From positions 1 through 28,148 of the IMG/VR virus record IMGVR_UViG_3300000956_000098: a stretch of 28,148 nucleotides of DNA, one strand, 5' to 3'. How positions within the stretch are numbered: the first letter of the stretch is position 1; each line of letters begins with the position of its first letter. The translations under genes were made by a program, and so were the position numbers. This document shows, in pieces, positions 21,111 through 28,148 of this stretch. This stretch comes from a virus. A model generated the notes under the pieces. That model had not been told where the DNA came from, ran no database searches, and saw only the letters and a list, made by a program, of their open reading frames with translations.

Positions 21111-21688
21111 TTCAGCTCACTTGTGACGTAGACGCCACCGCCGAAGCGCTGAGCGAGCCACTCCTGGGTCTCCGCGGGGAGTTCCATCAGAGTCCGCGCG
21201 TTCGCGGCGTACTGGGACGTCTCGGAGTAGTCGTCGATCGAGGTGGTCGTCGAGACCAGATCGGCCGGGCGGGTCTCCTGGCCGGCCGCGTCGATCCCCA
21301 GCTTCGCGAGATCGGCGCACAGGTTGACGATGTCCGCCGGGACCTCGGCGAGGCCGTGAGTAAGGGTGACTGTCGCGTTGACCGGCTCGCAGAACGACCA
21401 GCCGCAGTGACGCCACAGCATCCCGCCGACGAACTTCCAGTCGGTGACCGCCACCCCGTCAAGGAGGACGGAGGCGACAGCGGTCACGGGACCGGGGAGA
21501 CGCAGCCAGCGACCCTCCGGAGCCATGACGCTGACCGTGGAGGTCTCCTCCGAGATCGCGCACCCCGCAGCCTCCCGGATGACAGAGGAGGCTGCGGCGA
21601 GCATCATGTCGACGAGTGGCACATTGACGCTGGTGTCGACGCCCTTGACTTCGAGGTCGAGCGCCGTGGCGAGCGGTGCGAGGGCCAT
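21107..21688 (-). CDS. Head-tail connector (gp6-like adaptor)
   Basis: A 193-residue protein encoded directly after the capsid gene. It starts MALAPLATALDLEVKGVDTS, with a helix (DMMLAAASSVIREAAGCAIS) followed by a beta layer (VMAPEGRWLRLPGPVTAVASVLLDG, then TVTLTHGLAEVPADIVNLCADLAKLG). This helix then WLRLPGPV pattern is typical of DNA-packaging adaptor proteins of the gp6/gp15 type that ring the portal. The end (WLAQRFGGGVYVTSELK) is also a usual closing. ATG 21688 follows GAGAGGAGGA. Confidence 0.8.
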   Translation of the reverse strand: MALAPLATALDLEVKGVDTSVNVPLVDMMLAAASSVIREAAGCAISEETSTVSVMAPEGRWLRLPGPVTAVASVLLDGVAVTDWKFVGGMLWRHCGWSFCEPVNATVTLTHGLAEVPADIVNLCADLAKLGIDAAGQETRPADLVSTTTSIDDYSETSQYAANARTLMELPAETQEWLAQRFGGGVYVTSELK

Positions 21689-21716
21689 GGCGCTCCTCCT
21701 CTCGGCTAGGGGTTGA

Positions 21717-22931
21717 TCAGGAGAACAGGCCGCGGATGACGCCGTGCGACGCCTGGTTGCCGTACTTCAGGCCGATCTCGCCGTAGATCTGGGTGTTGTC
21801 CGAGGCGCCGGTCTTCGCCAGCTCCTCCTCGAACAGGACGCCCTTGCCCGGGATCGACAGGAACACCGGGTCGACCTGCTCGAGCGACACCACCGCGAGC
21901 GCGTCCGCCGGCAACTGCCGGTCGATCACGATGTTCAGGGTGCCGAAGTCGGTGATGACGGTGTCCATCGCGACACCACCGACGTTGCGGGTACCGGCCA
22001 GCAGGCCAGCGGTCGAGGAGTAGGCGGTGGCGTACGCCTTCGACAGGGTGCGCTTCACGCCGGACGAGGTGAAGATCGTCGCGGTGCCCTGCTCGGAGAT
22101 GCCGCCGTTGTCGAAGACCGACTGGAGCAACCCACCCAGCATGTCGGGAGTGACGAGGGTCGCGGCCTTCATGCCGATGAACGACACCGACGCGGTGCCA
22201 ATGGTGATCGCCGCGCCACCCTTGGTCGCGGAGATGGTGAACGAGGTGGTGCCGGTGACGGTCTTCACCCAGTACGCGCGGCCCGGCACGATCGCGGTGG
22301 CGACACCGACGTCGGTGAAGACGACCTTGTCGTCCACGGCGAGGTTGTGGGTCGCGGTGACCACCGTGGTGGCGGTCGTGCCGGCAGTGACCACGTTCGT
22401 GGAATCTGCGACCTGCGCGTTCGAGGTCATCGCCCCCAGCAGGCCCTGGGTCGCGCGGGCGGTCGCGTTGGTGGTCGGGACCACCTTCGTGCCGTTCCAG
22501 AACACGTAGTTCACGTCCCGCGCGATCTGCTTGAGCGAGTTCATGATCTGCCACGTGTGCTCGTTGATCACGACGTCCTCGCCTGCGTTCTGCTGGAACG
22601 GCGCGGACTGCGCTGTGGCGTACTGCCCGGTCGCCGCAGCCTTCGTGTACGAGGTCGACACGGCCTCGTGAAAGATCTGGCACACGTTGGACACGTTCGC
22701 CCGCACGCGCTCTTCGGCGGTCGGCGCGGCGGCGCCCTCCAGGCGCGGCCGAGAGGCGGCGTCGCGGAGGTCGTAGGTCTGCCACTCGAACGTGGTCGAG
22801 TCGACCTGCCCGCCACCGCCGAGGCCACCTGCGGCAGACAGCAGCGGGGTGTCGGCCGGGGTCAGCGAGAAAAGCTCGCCGTGGTAGTTCGGCAGGTTGA
22901 AGGTGGTACCGAGTCCGGTGATTCCGGCCAT
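21717..22931 (-). CDS. Major capsid protein (SU10/DUF5309-like)
   Basis: A 404-residue HK97-fold capsid subunit of the DUF5309 group. The opening ITGLGTTFNLPNYHGELFSL, then TPLLSAAGGL, FEWQTYDLRDA and EGAAAPTAEERVRANVSN are its hallmarks. The end GEIGLKYGNQASHGVIRGLFS matches too. Residues about 178-254 look inserted: Thr/Val-rich strands (VVTAGTTATTVVTATHNLAV, then VKTVTGTTSFTISATKGGAA) that read as an Ig-like surface domain. No cleavable N-terminal scaffold is fused; a separate scaffold gene lies upstream. ATG 22931 has GAGGAG upstream. Confidence 0.9.
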   Translation of the reverse strand: MAGITGLGTTFNLPNYHGELFSLTPADTPLLSAAGGLGGGGQVDSTTFEWQTYDLRDAASRPRLEGAAAPTAEERVRANVSNVCQIFHEAVSTSYTKAAATGQYATAQSAPFQQNAGEDVVINEHTWQIMNSLKQIARDVNYVFWNGTKVVPTTNATARATQGLLGAMTSNAQVADSTNVVTAGTTATTVVTATHNLAVDDKVVFTDVGVATAIVPGRAYWVKTVTGTTSFTISATKGGAAITIGTASVSFIGMKAATLVTPDMLGGLLQSVFDNGGISEQGTATIFTSSGVKRTLSKAYATAYSSTAGLLAGTRNVGGVAMDTVITDFGTLNIVIDRQLPADALAVVSLEQVDPVFLSIPGKGVLFEEELAKTGASDNTQIYGEIGLKYGNQASHGVIRGLFS

Positions 22932-22944
22932 GGTCTAGCTCCTC

Positions 22945-23583
22945 TTACTTGGATGCAGCGAGATCAGCCGAGCGCTTCTGTTCGAGCGCGATGGCTAGGG
23001 CGTGGTTCCCGGCCTTGCGGGCCGCGGTGATCTGGTCAGCGACGTTCGTGACGGCCTCATTGCGGGGCCCTCCATCGCCGGTGCCCTGGAACCTCTGTTT
23101 GCCTTGCGCAGCCAGGTAGGGCTTGTTCTTGACGAGTTCGTCGATGGCGGCAGCGACAGCCTTGCTGTCCACTTCGCCGTCTTCGCCGATCTCGAGCTTC
23201 GTCAGGTCGAGGAACTGCAGTGCGTCGGCCGGGTCCGCGAGTTTGCCTGCTGCGGCGGCCCGAACCTCGGCCTTCAGGATCCGCGCGTTCGCAGCGTCCA
23301 ATGCCTCGTCCTTGACCTTCTGTGCCGCTACTTGCGCGGCGTGTTCCGCTTCCTTGCCTGCGGCCTTCGCTCGCTCGGCGGCGAGTTCCTCGCTGCTCTG
23401 CTTGGCGAGGGCCTCGGCCGCCTTCCACTTGGCCTTCATCTCGTCGAGTGCCTTCTTGCCTGCGTCGCCGAGGTGCTCGGCGCCGGGCGGGTCGGCTTCG
23501 ACGACCGGCGGAGGGGGTGCGGATACTGCCGGCGGCCCACCTGCAGGAGGGGCCGGGACAGGCGGAACGGGTGTCTCGGTCAT
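22945..23583 (-). CDS. Capsid scaffolding protein
   Basis: A 212-residue protein encoded just before the capsid gene. It has a Pro/Ala-rich flexible start (about 1-35), a long charged helix rich in Ala, Lys and Glu (about 40-110), a short acidic middle (LDLTKLEIGEDGEVDSKAV) and a basic C-terminal helix (ITAARKAGNHALAIALEQKR). Low complexity, coiled-coil character, position and size all fit a scaffold that guides procapsid assembly and leaves. No protease domain is evident. ATG 23583 has GGGAG about ten bases upstream. Confidence 0.85.
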   Translation of the reverse strand: MTETPVPPVPAPPAGGPPAVSAPPPPVVEADPPGAEHLGDAGKKALDEMKAKWKAAEALAKQSSEELAAERAKAAGKEAEHAAQVAAQKVKDEALDAANARILKAEVRAAAAGKLADPADALQFLDLTKLEIGEDGEVDSKAVAAAIDELVKNKPYLAAQGKQRFQGTGDGGPRNEAVTNVADQITAARKAGNHALAIALEQKRSADLAASK

Positions 23584-23636
23584 TGCGGGTGATCTCCCTT
23601 GCGGAGGTCGTACCCCGCGCCTTGCGCGCAGGGAAA

Positions 23637-24443
23637 CTAGAGGATGTAGCCGAAGCGGGACAGGAGACGGAGTGCGGCGGCCTGGTCATCGCCTGCGGTG
23701 CGGTAGATCTGCTCAGGTGTCGGGCGGGGTCCTCCGAGCGCCTTGGTCGTGGTGCCCTCGCGGGTGAATCTCCGGCCGGCTGGGTCCATGTAGATCGAGC
23801 GGCGAGCGTTCACTACCTGGTTCAGGTCTGCGCCCTGGCTGATGGCTTGCTGCTCGGCCTTGGTCACGCCGTTGACAAGACCCTGGTCGAACAGTGCTTG
23901 CGGGTCGGTGTGGACATCCCCTGCCACGTCCTCCCGGGTGGGGATGTGGCGGCAGTCGCACGCCGGATGTCGTTGGAAGCCGTCGTTCCAGCGGAAGAAC
24001 TTGCCCGCGAGGATCGCGCAACGGGGACAGCATGGCGGGTTGACCATGCGCGTCCAGCCGACCTTCTGCCGGGTAGCGATCGACAGTCCGGCGGCGACCC
24101 TCGCGGCGTCCGCAAGTTGCGTGACGACCATCAACTCCAGCGCCCCCACAGTGGCGGCCTGCTCAAGCAGCGACCCGAGAGGACGGCCATCCGAGGCGAC
24201 CCCGGTGAGGATTTCAGCGTTGACCTCGGCCGAAGCCGGGGCGTCGATGTTCTGTTCGGCGAGGATCGCGTCCACGCCGGCTGCTCCATCGCGGGCAGCG
24301 AGACCCTGGAGGACGGTGAGCGCGGGCAGCATCCCCACCGGTGAGCCGAGGCCCCAGGCTCTGCGGGCTGCGGCGATACCGACGGTGGCGTAGCGCTGCT
24401 GCTGCCGGTACTGCTCCTCAGACGCCCTGAGCACCTGGGACAC
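23637..24443 (-). CDS. MuF-like minor capsid protein
   Basis: A 268-residue protein following the portal. Helical first half, then VGWTRMVNPPCCPRCAILAG and FQRHPACDCRHIP. The spaced Cys and His (C138, C139, C142, H159, C162, C164, H166) are the mark of actinophage MuF-type head morphogenesis proteins, probably as a zinc-stabilised core. It may be ejected or sit on the portal. No toxin-like C-terminal domain is fused: the last 50 residues (RRFTREGTTTKALGG, then QAAALRLLSRFGYIL) are short. GTG 24443 lies 26 bases inside the portal gene. Confidence 0.82.
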   Translation of the reverse strand: MSQVLRASEEQYRQQQRYATVGIAAARRAWGLGSPVGMLPALTVLQGLAARDGAAGVDAILAEQNIDAPASAEVNAEILTGVASDGRPLGSLLEQAATVGALELMVVTQLADAARVAAGLSIATRQKVGWTRMVNPPCCPRCAILAGKFFRWNDGFQRHPACDCRHIPTREDVAGDVHTDPQALFDQGLVNGVTKAEQQAISQGADLNQVVNARRSIYMDPAGRRFTREGTTTKALGGPRPTPEQIYRTAGDDQAAALRLLSRFGYIL

Positions 24444-25908
24444 CAGGCTGCGCAGGTGGAGTCGCTACGGTCTTCAGGGCGGCCTGGAGGACGGGGTCGG
24501 TGCGCTCCTTCTCGAGCATGACCTCGAGTTCCGCAAGCTGCTTCTGGGTGTAGCCGAAGCGGTACTTCGCGATCCACATGATCGGGAAGCCGGTCGCCTT
24601 GTCCTTCGATGCGGCGTCTGCCATCTGGGCCTCAGAGCGGATCTCGGGGTTGCGCCACTGCACCTGACCGGTACGGCAGGCGTCCGCGAGATCCCTCTTC
24701 CCTTGGACGAGGGCGATCCGGCGGAACACGCCGCGGACCGCTGGAGTGTAGAACTCGTGCGACTCGCGGACCTTCATCGCCAGCGGCGTCTCGGTTGCGG
24801 TCAGGGTCTCCCCGTTGACATTGCCGAGTTCGCCGACGATGTAGTGGATCGGGGTGCGGGTCTGGGCCGCGAGGTGCTTCACGGCGACGTTGATGACGCC
24901 GGTGAACACGTCCAGCTTCGCGGCGTCCCACTGGTCGACCTTCGTGGTCTGCCCCGTAAGCCACAGCATGCGGCCCTTCTGGAGAGACTCGATGTCGACC
25001 GGCTTCTCGCCGACCTGGACGCCGTCCTCGTTCAGAATCGGCATCTTCGGCGGCGACTGACCCATCACCACGCGGGCGGGCATGCTCGCGTAGTCGGCAG
25101 CTGCGAAGAGGTACTTCCACAGCATGTTGATGGCGTCCTGCATCGAGACAGTGCCCTCGATGTCGCTGACGGGGGCTCCGCCGAGCTTCGGGCGGTTCGG
25201 GAACTCCTGCACCGGGAGGATCCCCAGCGGGTTGTCGATCGGCCACGTGTTGTCGCCGGTCATCTCCCGCTGCGCCCAGCCGCCCGGGGCCAGATCGGTG
25301 GCGGTGGAGACGATCACCAGGCCGGTCTTCGACAGACCGTTGACAACGTCGGCAGCAACGCGGGACCGCTGGAACTTCCACACCTCGTCAGCGGTGTAGA
25401 GGGTCGCAAGCTCCCGATCGTCATCAAGCCACGCCTTCAGCGCGTAGCGGGACTGCCGGGTAGACGGGTCGTAGTCGACGATCATCTGGGACGGGTGCTC
25501 CCAGGTCATCACCGGGTTCTCGTCCTCGTCGCCCCACACGAGGACACTCGAGCGACGGGCCACACGGGAGGTGAGGAACCCCTGTGATGCCTGGGAGGGC
25601 ATCTCGTTGAGGTCCCACTGCCGCCACAGTTCCTTCTCGTCGGCCGACTGGACATCATCGTCGGCGCCGATCCGGAAGCCGTCCAGGGCGGTCCGCTCAC
25701 CCGGCGCAGAGGCGACGACCCCGCACCAGTTGTCGGACCAGCCCTGGAACCGCTTGGCGTGGTCCTGGGACCACTCCTCCGACCCGAGGCGCAGCGGGTG
25801 CTTGCCGTCCGCGTAGTTCTCGAACCGGTTGATCTCCTGCCGGCGGTTCTTCAGCCGGCCATACAGGTCGTCGGTGATCTTGAGGGCTTGCTTGGCGGTC
25901 AGCGCCAC
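24418..25908 (-). CDS. Portal protein (SPP1 gp6-like)
   Basis: A 496-residue protein that forms the DNA entry ring at one capsid vertex. It begins at GTG 25908 (VALTAKQALKITDDLYG), with GAGGAGG upstream; the longer opening runs backwards into the terminase gene and is not phage-like. Marks include RFENYADGKHPLRLGSEEW, NWCGVVASAPGERTALDGFRIG, and KYLFAAADYASMPARVVMGQ. The stretch TPIHYIVGELGNVNGETLTATE with TPLAMKVRESHEFY resembles the wing and stem helix. The end is a Pro/Gly-rich tail (PPAQPGVPGAQGV). Neighbours are terminase before and MuF after, as usual. Confidence 0.92.
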   Translation of the reverse strand: MALTAKQALKITDDLYGRLKNRRQEINRFENYADGKHPLRLGSEEWSQDHAKRFQGWSDNWCGVVASAPGERTALDGFRIGADDDVQSADEKELWRQWDLNEMPSQASQGFLTSRVARRSSVLVWGDEDENPVMTWEHPSQMIVDYDPSTRQSRYALKAWLDDDRELATLYTADEVWKFQRSRVAADVVNGLSKTGLVIVSTATDLAPGGWAQREMTGDNTWPIDNPLGILPVQEFPNRPKLGGAPVSDIEGTVSMQDAINMLWKYLFAAADYASMPARVVMGQSPPKMPILNEDGVQVGEKPVDIESLQKGRMLWLTGQTTKVDQWDAAKLDVFTGVINVAVKHLAAQTRTPIHYIVGELGNVNGETLTATETPLAMKVRESHEFYTPAVRGVFRRIALVQGKRDLADACRTGQVQWRNPEIRSEAQMADAASKDKATGFPIMWIAKYRFGYTQKQLAELEVMLEKERTDPVLQAALKTVATPPAQPGVPGAQGV

Positions 25909-25918
25909 AACACCCTCC

Positions 25919-27541
25919 TCACCGGACGTAGACGTAGGCGTCTTCGGACTTCCACAGGTCAGCCGCGGTGACATCGCCCGCAGCCTCGTGGGTGATGATC
26001 GACGCCACGGCCGAGTCGATCTTCTGCTGCTGGCTCGCCTTCGCCAGCACGTAGCGCTGATTAGGGCGCGGGGCTTTGCGGGCATTACGCATGTGGATCT
26101 TGGTGATCTCGCACCCGTCGTGGGTGAACTCGCTGTCGGCCTTGTTGACATCGGTTAGCATCCGCTCGGCGGCGGCGTGCATCTGGACGGGGCGATAGGT
26201 CTCCCAGCGGATCACGCGCTTCTCGCCGTACTTCTCGGCCCAGGCGTCCATCTCGGACTCCCAGCCTGGAGGGTCGCCGTACATGCGGATCACGTCGAAC
26301 GTCTCGAAGACTTCCTCGAGTGCGGCGTGAACCTCGAGGCGAGGAACCTGGCCGTTATACCTGGCCGGGTTCCAGATCGTCGGACCACCCAAGGTGACCG
26401 GGGTGAACTGGAATCCGTCGCGCGTCTCCGCGCGCAGGGCCGTCCAGTCGTCCACATCCGAGCCGTCGAAGCCGAGCACGATCTGAGTGCGCTTGGGAAC
26501 GGCGCGCGGCCTCTTGATCTTGCGGGCATCCCACTTCGCTCCGTCGATCCACGAGCCCATGCCGGCAACGATGCGGTTCCCGAAGAAGCGCTCCGCCTGG
26601 CCTGGGTCGCGCTCGAGGATCTCGGCCGCCTCGCCCTCGATCGAGTCGAGGTCGATGTGCTTCGAGCCGGCGTAGACGTGAGCGTGAATCCGCCGCCGCT
26701 CCGCCTTGACGGTGTACGACAGGCCGGCAGGGGGGAGGCGGTGGAAGCGGAAGATGTCCTTCGCCTGCGATTCCGAGGTGGTCTGGGCCACGGACTGCTC
26801 GGACGGGTCCCACGCGTTCGTGGTCTCCATTGAGCGGCCCGACATGCCCGCAACACCGCGGCGCTGCGTGTCTGCGACCTTCCGCATCTTGTTCGTGTCG
26901 GTCCAGATGCCCGTCTCGTCCTGCAGCGGGAAGGTGATCGGGTTACCCAGCCGGGACTGAGCCGACGAAGTGACGACGTCGATCCGGCCGTTGTTCGGGA
27001 GGCGGATGAAGCCCTCACGGACCTTCATCAGTTCGCCGAGCGGGCCGCCCTTCACCATGGCCTGGAGCGGACGGTAGACGTTGTCAGTCTGGTCCTCCGA
27101 GGTGGCGGTGATCTGGATCAGCGGGGTCGGCCAAGGCCTACCCTTCGCCTCGCCGGGCTCGTACTCGTACACCCACCCGCAGCCGCAGCCATGGTCAGCG
27201 CAGTCGTAGACATCGCCAGCCTCAGCCCAGCCGTCGAACACCGCCGGGCCGGCTCCTTCGTTCGCCACGATCGTCGCCGACCAAGGGCCCTTGCCGATCT
27301 TCTGCGGCGCCACGATCTGCGAACGGCGGTAATAGAACGCCGTCGCTAACTGCCCAACCTTCGCCCGCGGCTTCACCCGGTAGTGGTTCAGGGTGCACCA
27401 CAGTTGCCAGTCGTACATCTCGAACGGATCGCGGCGGAGGAAGCCGAACCCATCAGGGACGATGCAGTGAGCGGAGATCCACTCCGGCGTGACCCACAGG
27501 GTGGGGAAGTCGACGACCCAGGCGTCAGCCTTCGGTGCCAT
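25919..27541 (-). CDS. Terminase large subunit
   Basis: A 540-residue packaging motor. APQKIGKGPWSA (78-89) is a Walker A variant (GKGPWSA replaces GKS/T). FPLQDETGIW (204-213) holds the probable Walker B D208/E209. The C-terminal nuclease has the RNase H-like acids D359 (GFDGSDVDDWT), D423 (MYGDPPGW) and D509 (KIDSAVA). RNARKAPRPNQRYVLAKASQQQKID is typical near the end. CADHGCGCGW (C114, H117, C119, C121) is a Cys-rich loop beside the ATPase. ATG 27541 overlaps the small subunit gene by 17 bases. Confidence 0.92.
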   Translation of the reverse strand: MAPKADAWVVDFPTLWVTPEWISAHCIVPDGFGFLRRDPFEMYDWQLWCTLNHYRVKPRAKVGQLATAFYYRRSQIVAPQKIGKGPWSATIVANEGAGPAVFDGWAEAGDVYDCADHGCGCGWVYEYEPGEAKGRPWPTPLIQITATSEDQTDNVYRPLQAMVKGGPLGELMKVREGFIRLPNNGRIDVVTSSAQSRLGNPITFPLQDETGIWTDTNKMRKVADTQRRGVAGMSGRSMETTNAWDPSEQSVAQTTSESQAKDIFRFHRLPPAGLSYTVKAERRRIHAHVYAGSKHIDLDSIEGEAAEILERDPGQAERFFGNRIVAGMGSWIDGAKWDARKIKRPRAVPKRTQIVLGFDGSDVDDWTALRAETRDGFQFTPVTLGGPTIWNPARYNGQVPRLEVHAALEEVFETFDVIRMYGDPPGWESEMDAWAEKYGEKRVIRWETYRPVQMHAAAERMLTDVNKADSEFTHDGCEITKIHMRNARKAPRPNQRYVLAKASQQQKIDSAVASIITHEAAGDVTAADLWKSEDAYVYVR

Positions 27542-27986
27542 CGCGGACGACCTGCATCCGCTGCTTCGCCGATGGTCGCGCCTTCGGCTTGGCTTCGCGC
27601 TTCACCGCAGTCTCATCCTCGGCGATCCGCCAGCGGTTCCGCATGAGACCCGGGAATGAGAGACCCAGCGCTTCCTGCATCTGCTTCACCAGGGTGCCTA
27701 GGTTCGTGGCGGCCCCAGGGACTTCCACCTCGACCAGCCGGCGCACGTACAGCGCGACCTCGAGGTGTTGCCCGTTCCGCTCCCACATCACCGACTGCGG
27801 CCGCCGCCACTCGATCTCCCACAGCTCGACCTCACGGGCGGACTGATCGGTGAGCGGCCAGGGCGGAATGTCGCCGTCTCGGCGGGCTGGCAGAATCGTC
27901 CACTCGCCATCGGTGGCGCGGTCGCGACGCTGCGCGTTCGGATCTGGTGCCGGGCCGGAATGCCCGCGAGCTCCACCACTGGCCAT
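27525..27986 (-). CDS. Terminase small subunit (probable)
   Basis: A 153-residue protein beginning MASGGARGHSGPAPDPNAQR, a Gly/Pro-rich start common in actinophage small terminases. The sequence continues DGEWTILPARRDGDIPPWPL and has a helical centre (SAREVELWEIEWRRPQSVMWE, then LEVALYVRRLVEVEV). The end is basic (KREAKPKARPSAKQRMQ). It would recognise the packaging site. The ATG at 27986 has GGAG upstream; a longer reading with MRLKEIE lacks support. Identified by its place before the large subunit as well as by sequence. Confidence 0.85.
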   Translation of the reverse strand: MASGGARGHSGPAPDPNAQRRDRATDGEWTILPARRDGDIPPWPLTDQSAREVELWEIEWRRPQSVMWERNGQHLEVALYVRRLVEVEVPGAATNLGTLVKQMQEALGLSFPGLMRNRWRIAEDETAVKREAKPKARPSAKQRMQVVRDGTEG

Positions 27987-28027
27987 CTCGATCTCCTTCA
28001 GCCGCATTGCGCGGCATCGGGTTAGCA

Positions 28028-28147
28028 GTCACCTTGCGTGACCGCCCAATGTCTTAGAACCTGGCGCACCTCGGAAAGACCTCTCCGGCGGTTCTCTGTC
28101 TCCACGTAGGAGGGGCCACCCCCCACCCTGGGGTCACTTAGTGTGAC
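28028..28147. promoter_or_regulatory. Two GTCAC-N5-GTGAC inverted repeats upstream of the terminase genes
   Basis: GTCAC-CTTGC-GTGAC (28028-28042) and GTCAC-TTAGT-GTGAC (28133-28147) share identical 5-bp arms and spacer length but different spacers, which points to a protein site. Centres are 105 bp apart, about ten helical turns. Between them a GGAGGGG-like run and an ACCCC/GGGGT pair occur. No gene is visible from 27987 to the end. The pair could be operator sites or part of the packaging region. Confidence 0.5.
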
Positions 28148-28148
28148 G

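Noticed and set aside
23584-23636. Repeated CCTTGCG and a GC-rich inverted stretch between scaffold and MuF genes
   Set aside because: Pairing is weak and interrupted, and no T-tract follows on either strand.
25909-26151. An 81-codon extension of the portal protein
   Set aside because: It overlaps the end of the large terminase in another frame and is Arg/Ser-rich. GTG 25908 has a strong ribosome-binding site.
27525-28007. The longer start MRLKEIE for the small terminase
   Set aside because: The extension encodes the ribosome-binding site of the ATG at 27986. The Gly/Pro-rich start from 27986 is typical of such proteins.

Overview
The window is high-GC (roughly two thirds G+C) and contains most of the late half of a temperate siphovirus of an actinobacterium, either an integrated prophage or its phage genome. 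The actinobacterial assignment rests on GC-rich codon use, frequent GTG starts, and protein families that I know from actinomycete phages (DUF6221, DUF6093, the ReqiPepy6 Gp37-like tail protein, and an SU10/DUF5309-like capsid). I cannot name the host genus.

Left edge (1-1817). The window opens inside a tRNA, seen from the anticodon loop to the 3' end. The GGC anticodon, U at position 70 and A at position 73 fit tRNA-Ala. A strong hairpin follows, then a 59-residue excisionase-like HTH gene on the minus strand. A promoter region with repeated GTTGC/GCAAC half-sites separates it from three rightward genes: a membrane-anchored protein, a DUF6221 protein and an unknown. The tRNA 3' end is the natural candidate for an attachment site. 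No integrase is visible in the window.

Structural block (28148 down to 8625, minus strand, given in transcription order). Terminase small and large subunits, portal, MuF-like protein, scaffold and major capsid come first. Head-tail connectors, a tail terminator candidate and the major tail protein follow. Next is a tail assembly chaperone pair made by -1 frameshifting at CCCTTTC. The block ends with the tape measure (which carries a metallopeptidase-like patch), distal tail protein, Gp37-like baseplate protein, another baseplate protein and a beta-helix tail fibre or spike. Genes are packed tightly, with many ATGA/GTGA stop-start overlaps.

Moron (about 7575-8620). A rightward SAM-dependent methyltransferase gene lies against the flow of the late genes. 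It has a sigma70-like promoter, a downstream hairpin with a T-rich tail, and a 9-bp direct repeat at its two edges. A small cysteine-rich gene lies antisense at its 3' end.

Lysis and distal block (7559 down to 1814, minus strand). It contains several small membrane and coiled-coil proteins, a membrane-anchored collagen-like protein, an N-acetylmuramoyl-L-alanine amidase endolysin and holin candidates. Three tail-associated proteins end the block. One of them shares its 214-residue N-domain and 20-residue repeats with the Gp37-like protein.

No gene-free stretch exceeds 300 bases. The most notable features are the duplicated N-domain/repeat module in two tail genes, the self-contained methyltransferase moron, the frameshift site, the enzyme-like patch in the tape measure, and the paired inverted repeats beside the terminase genes.
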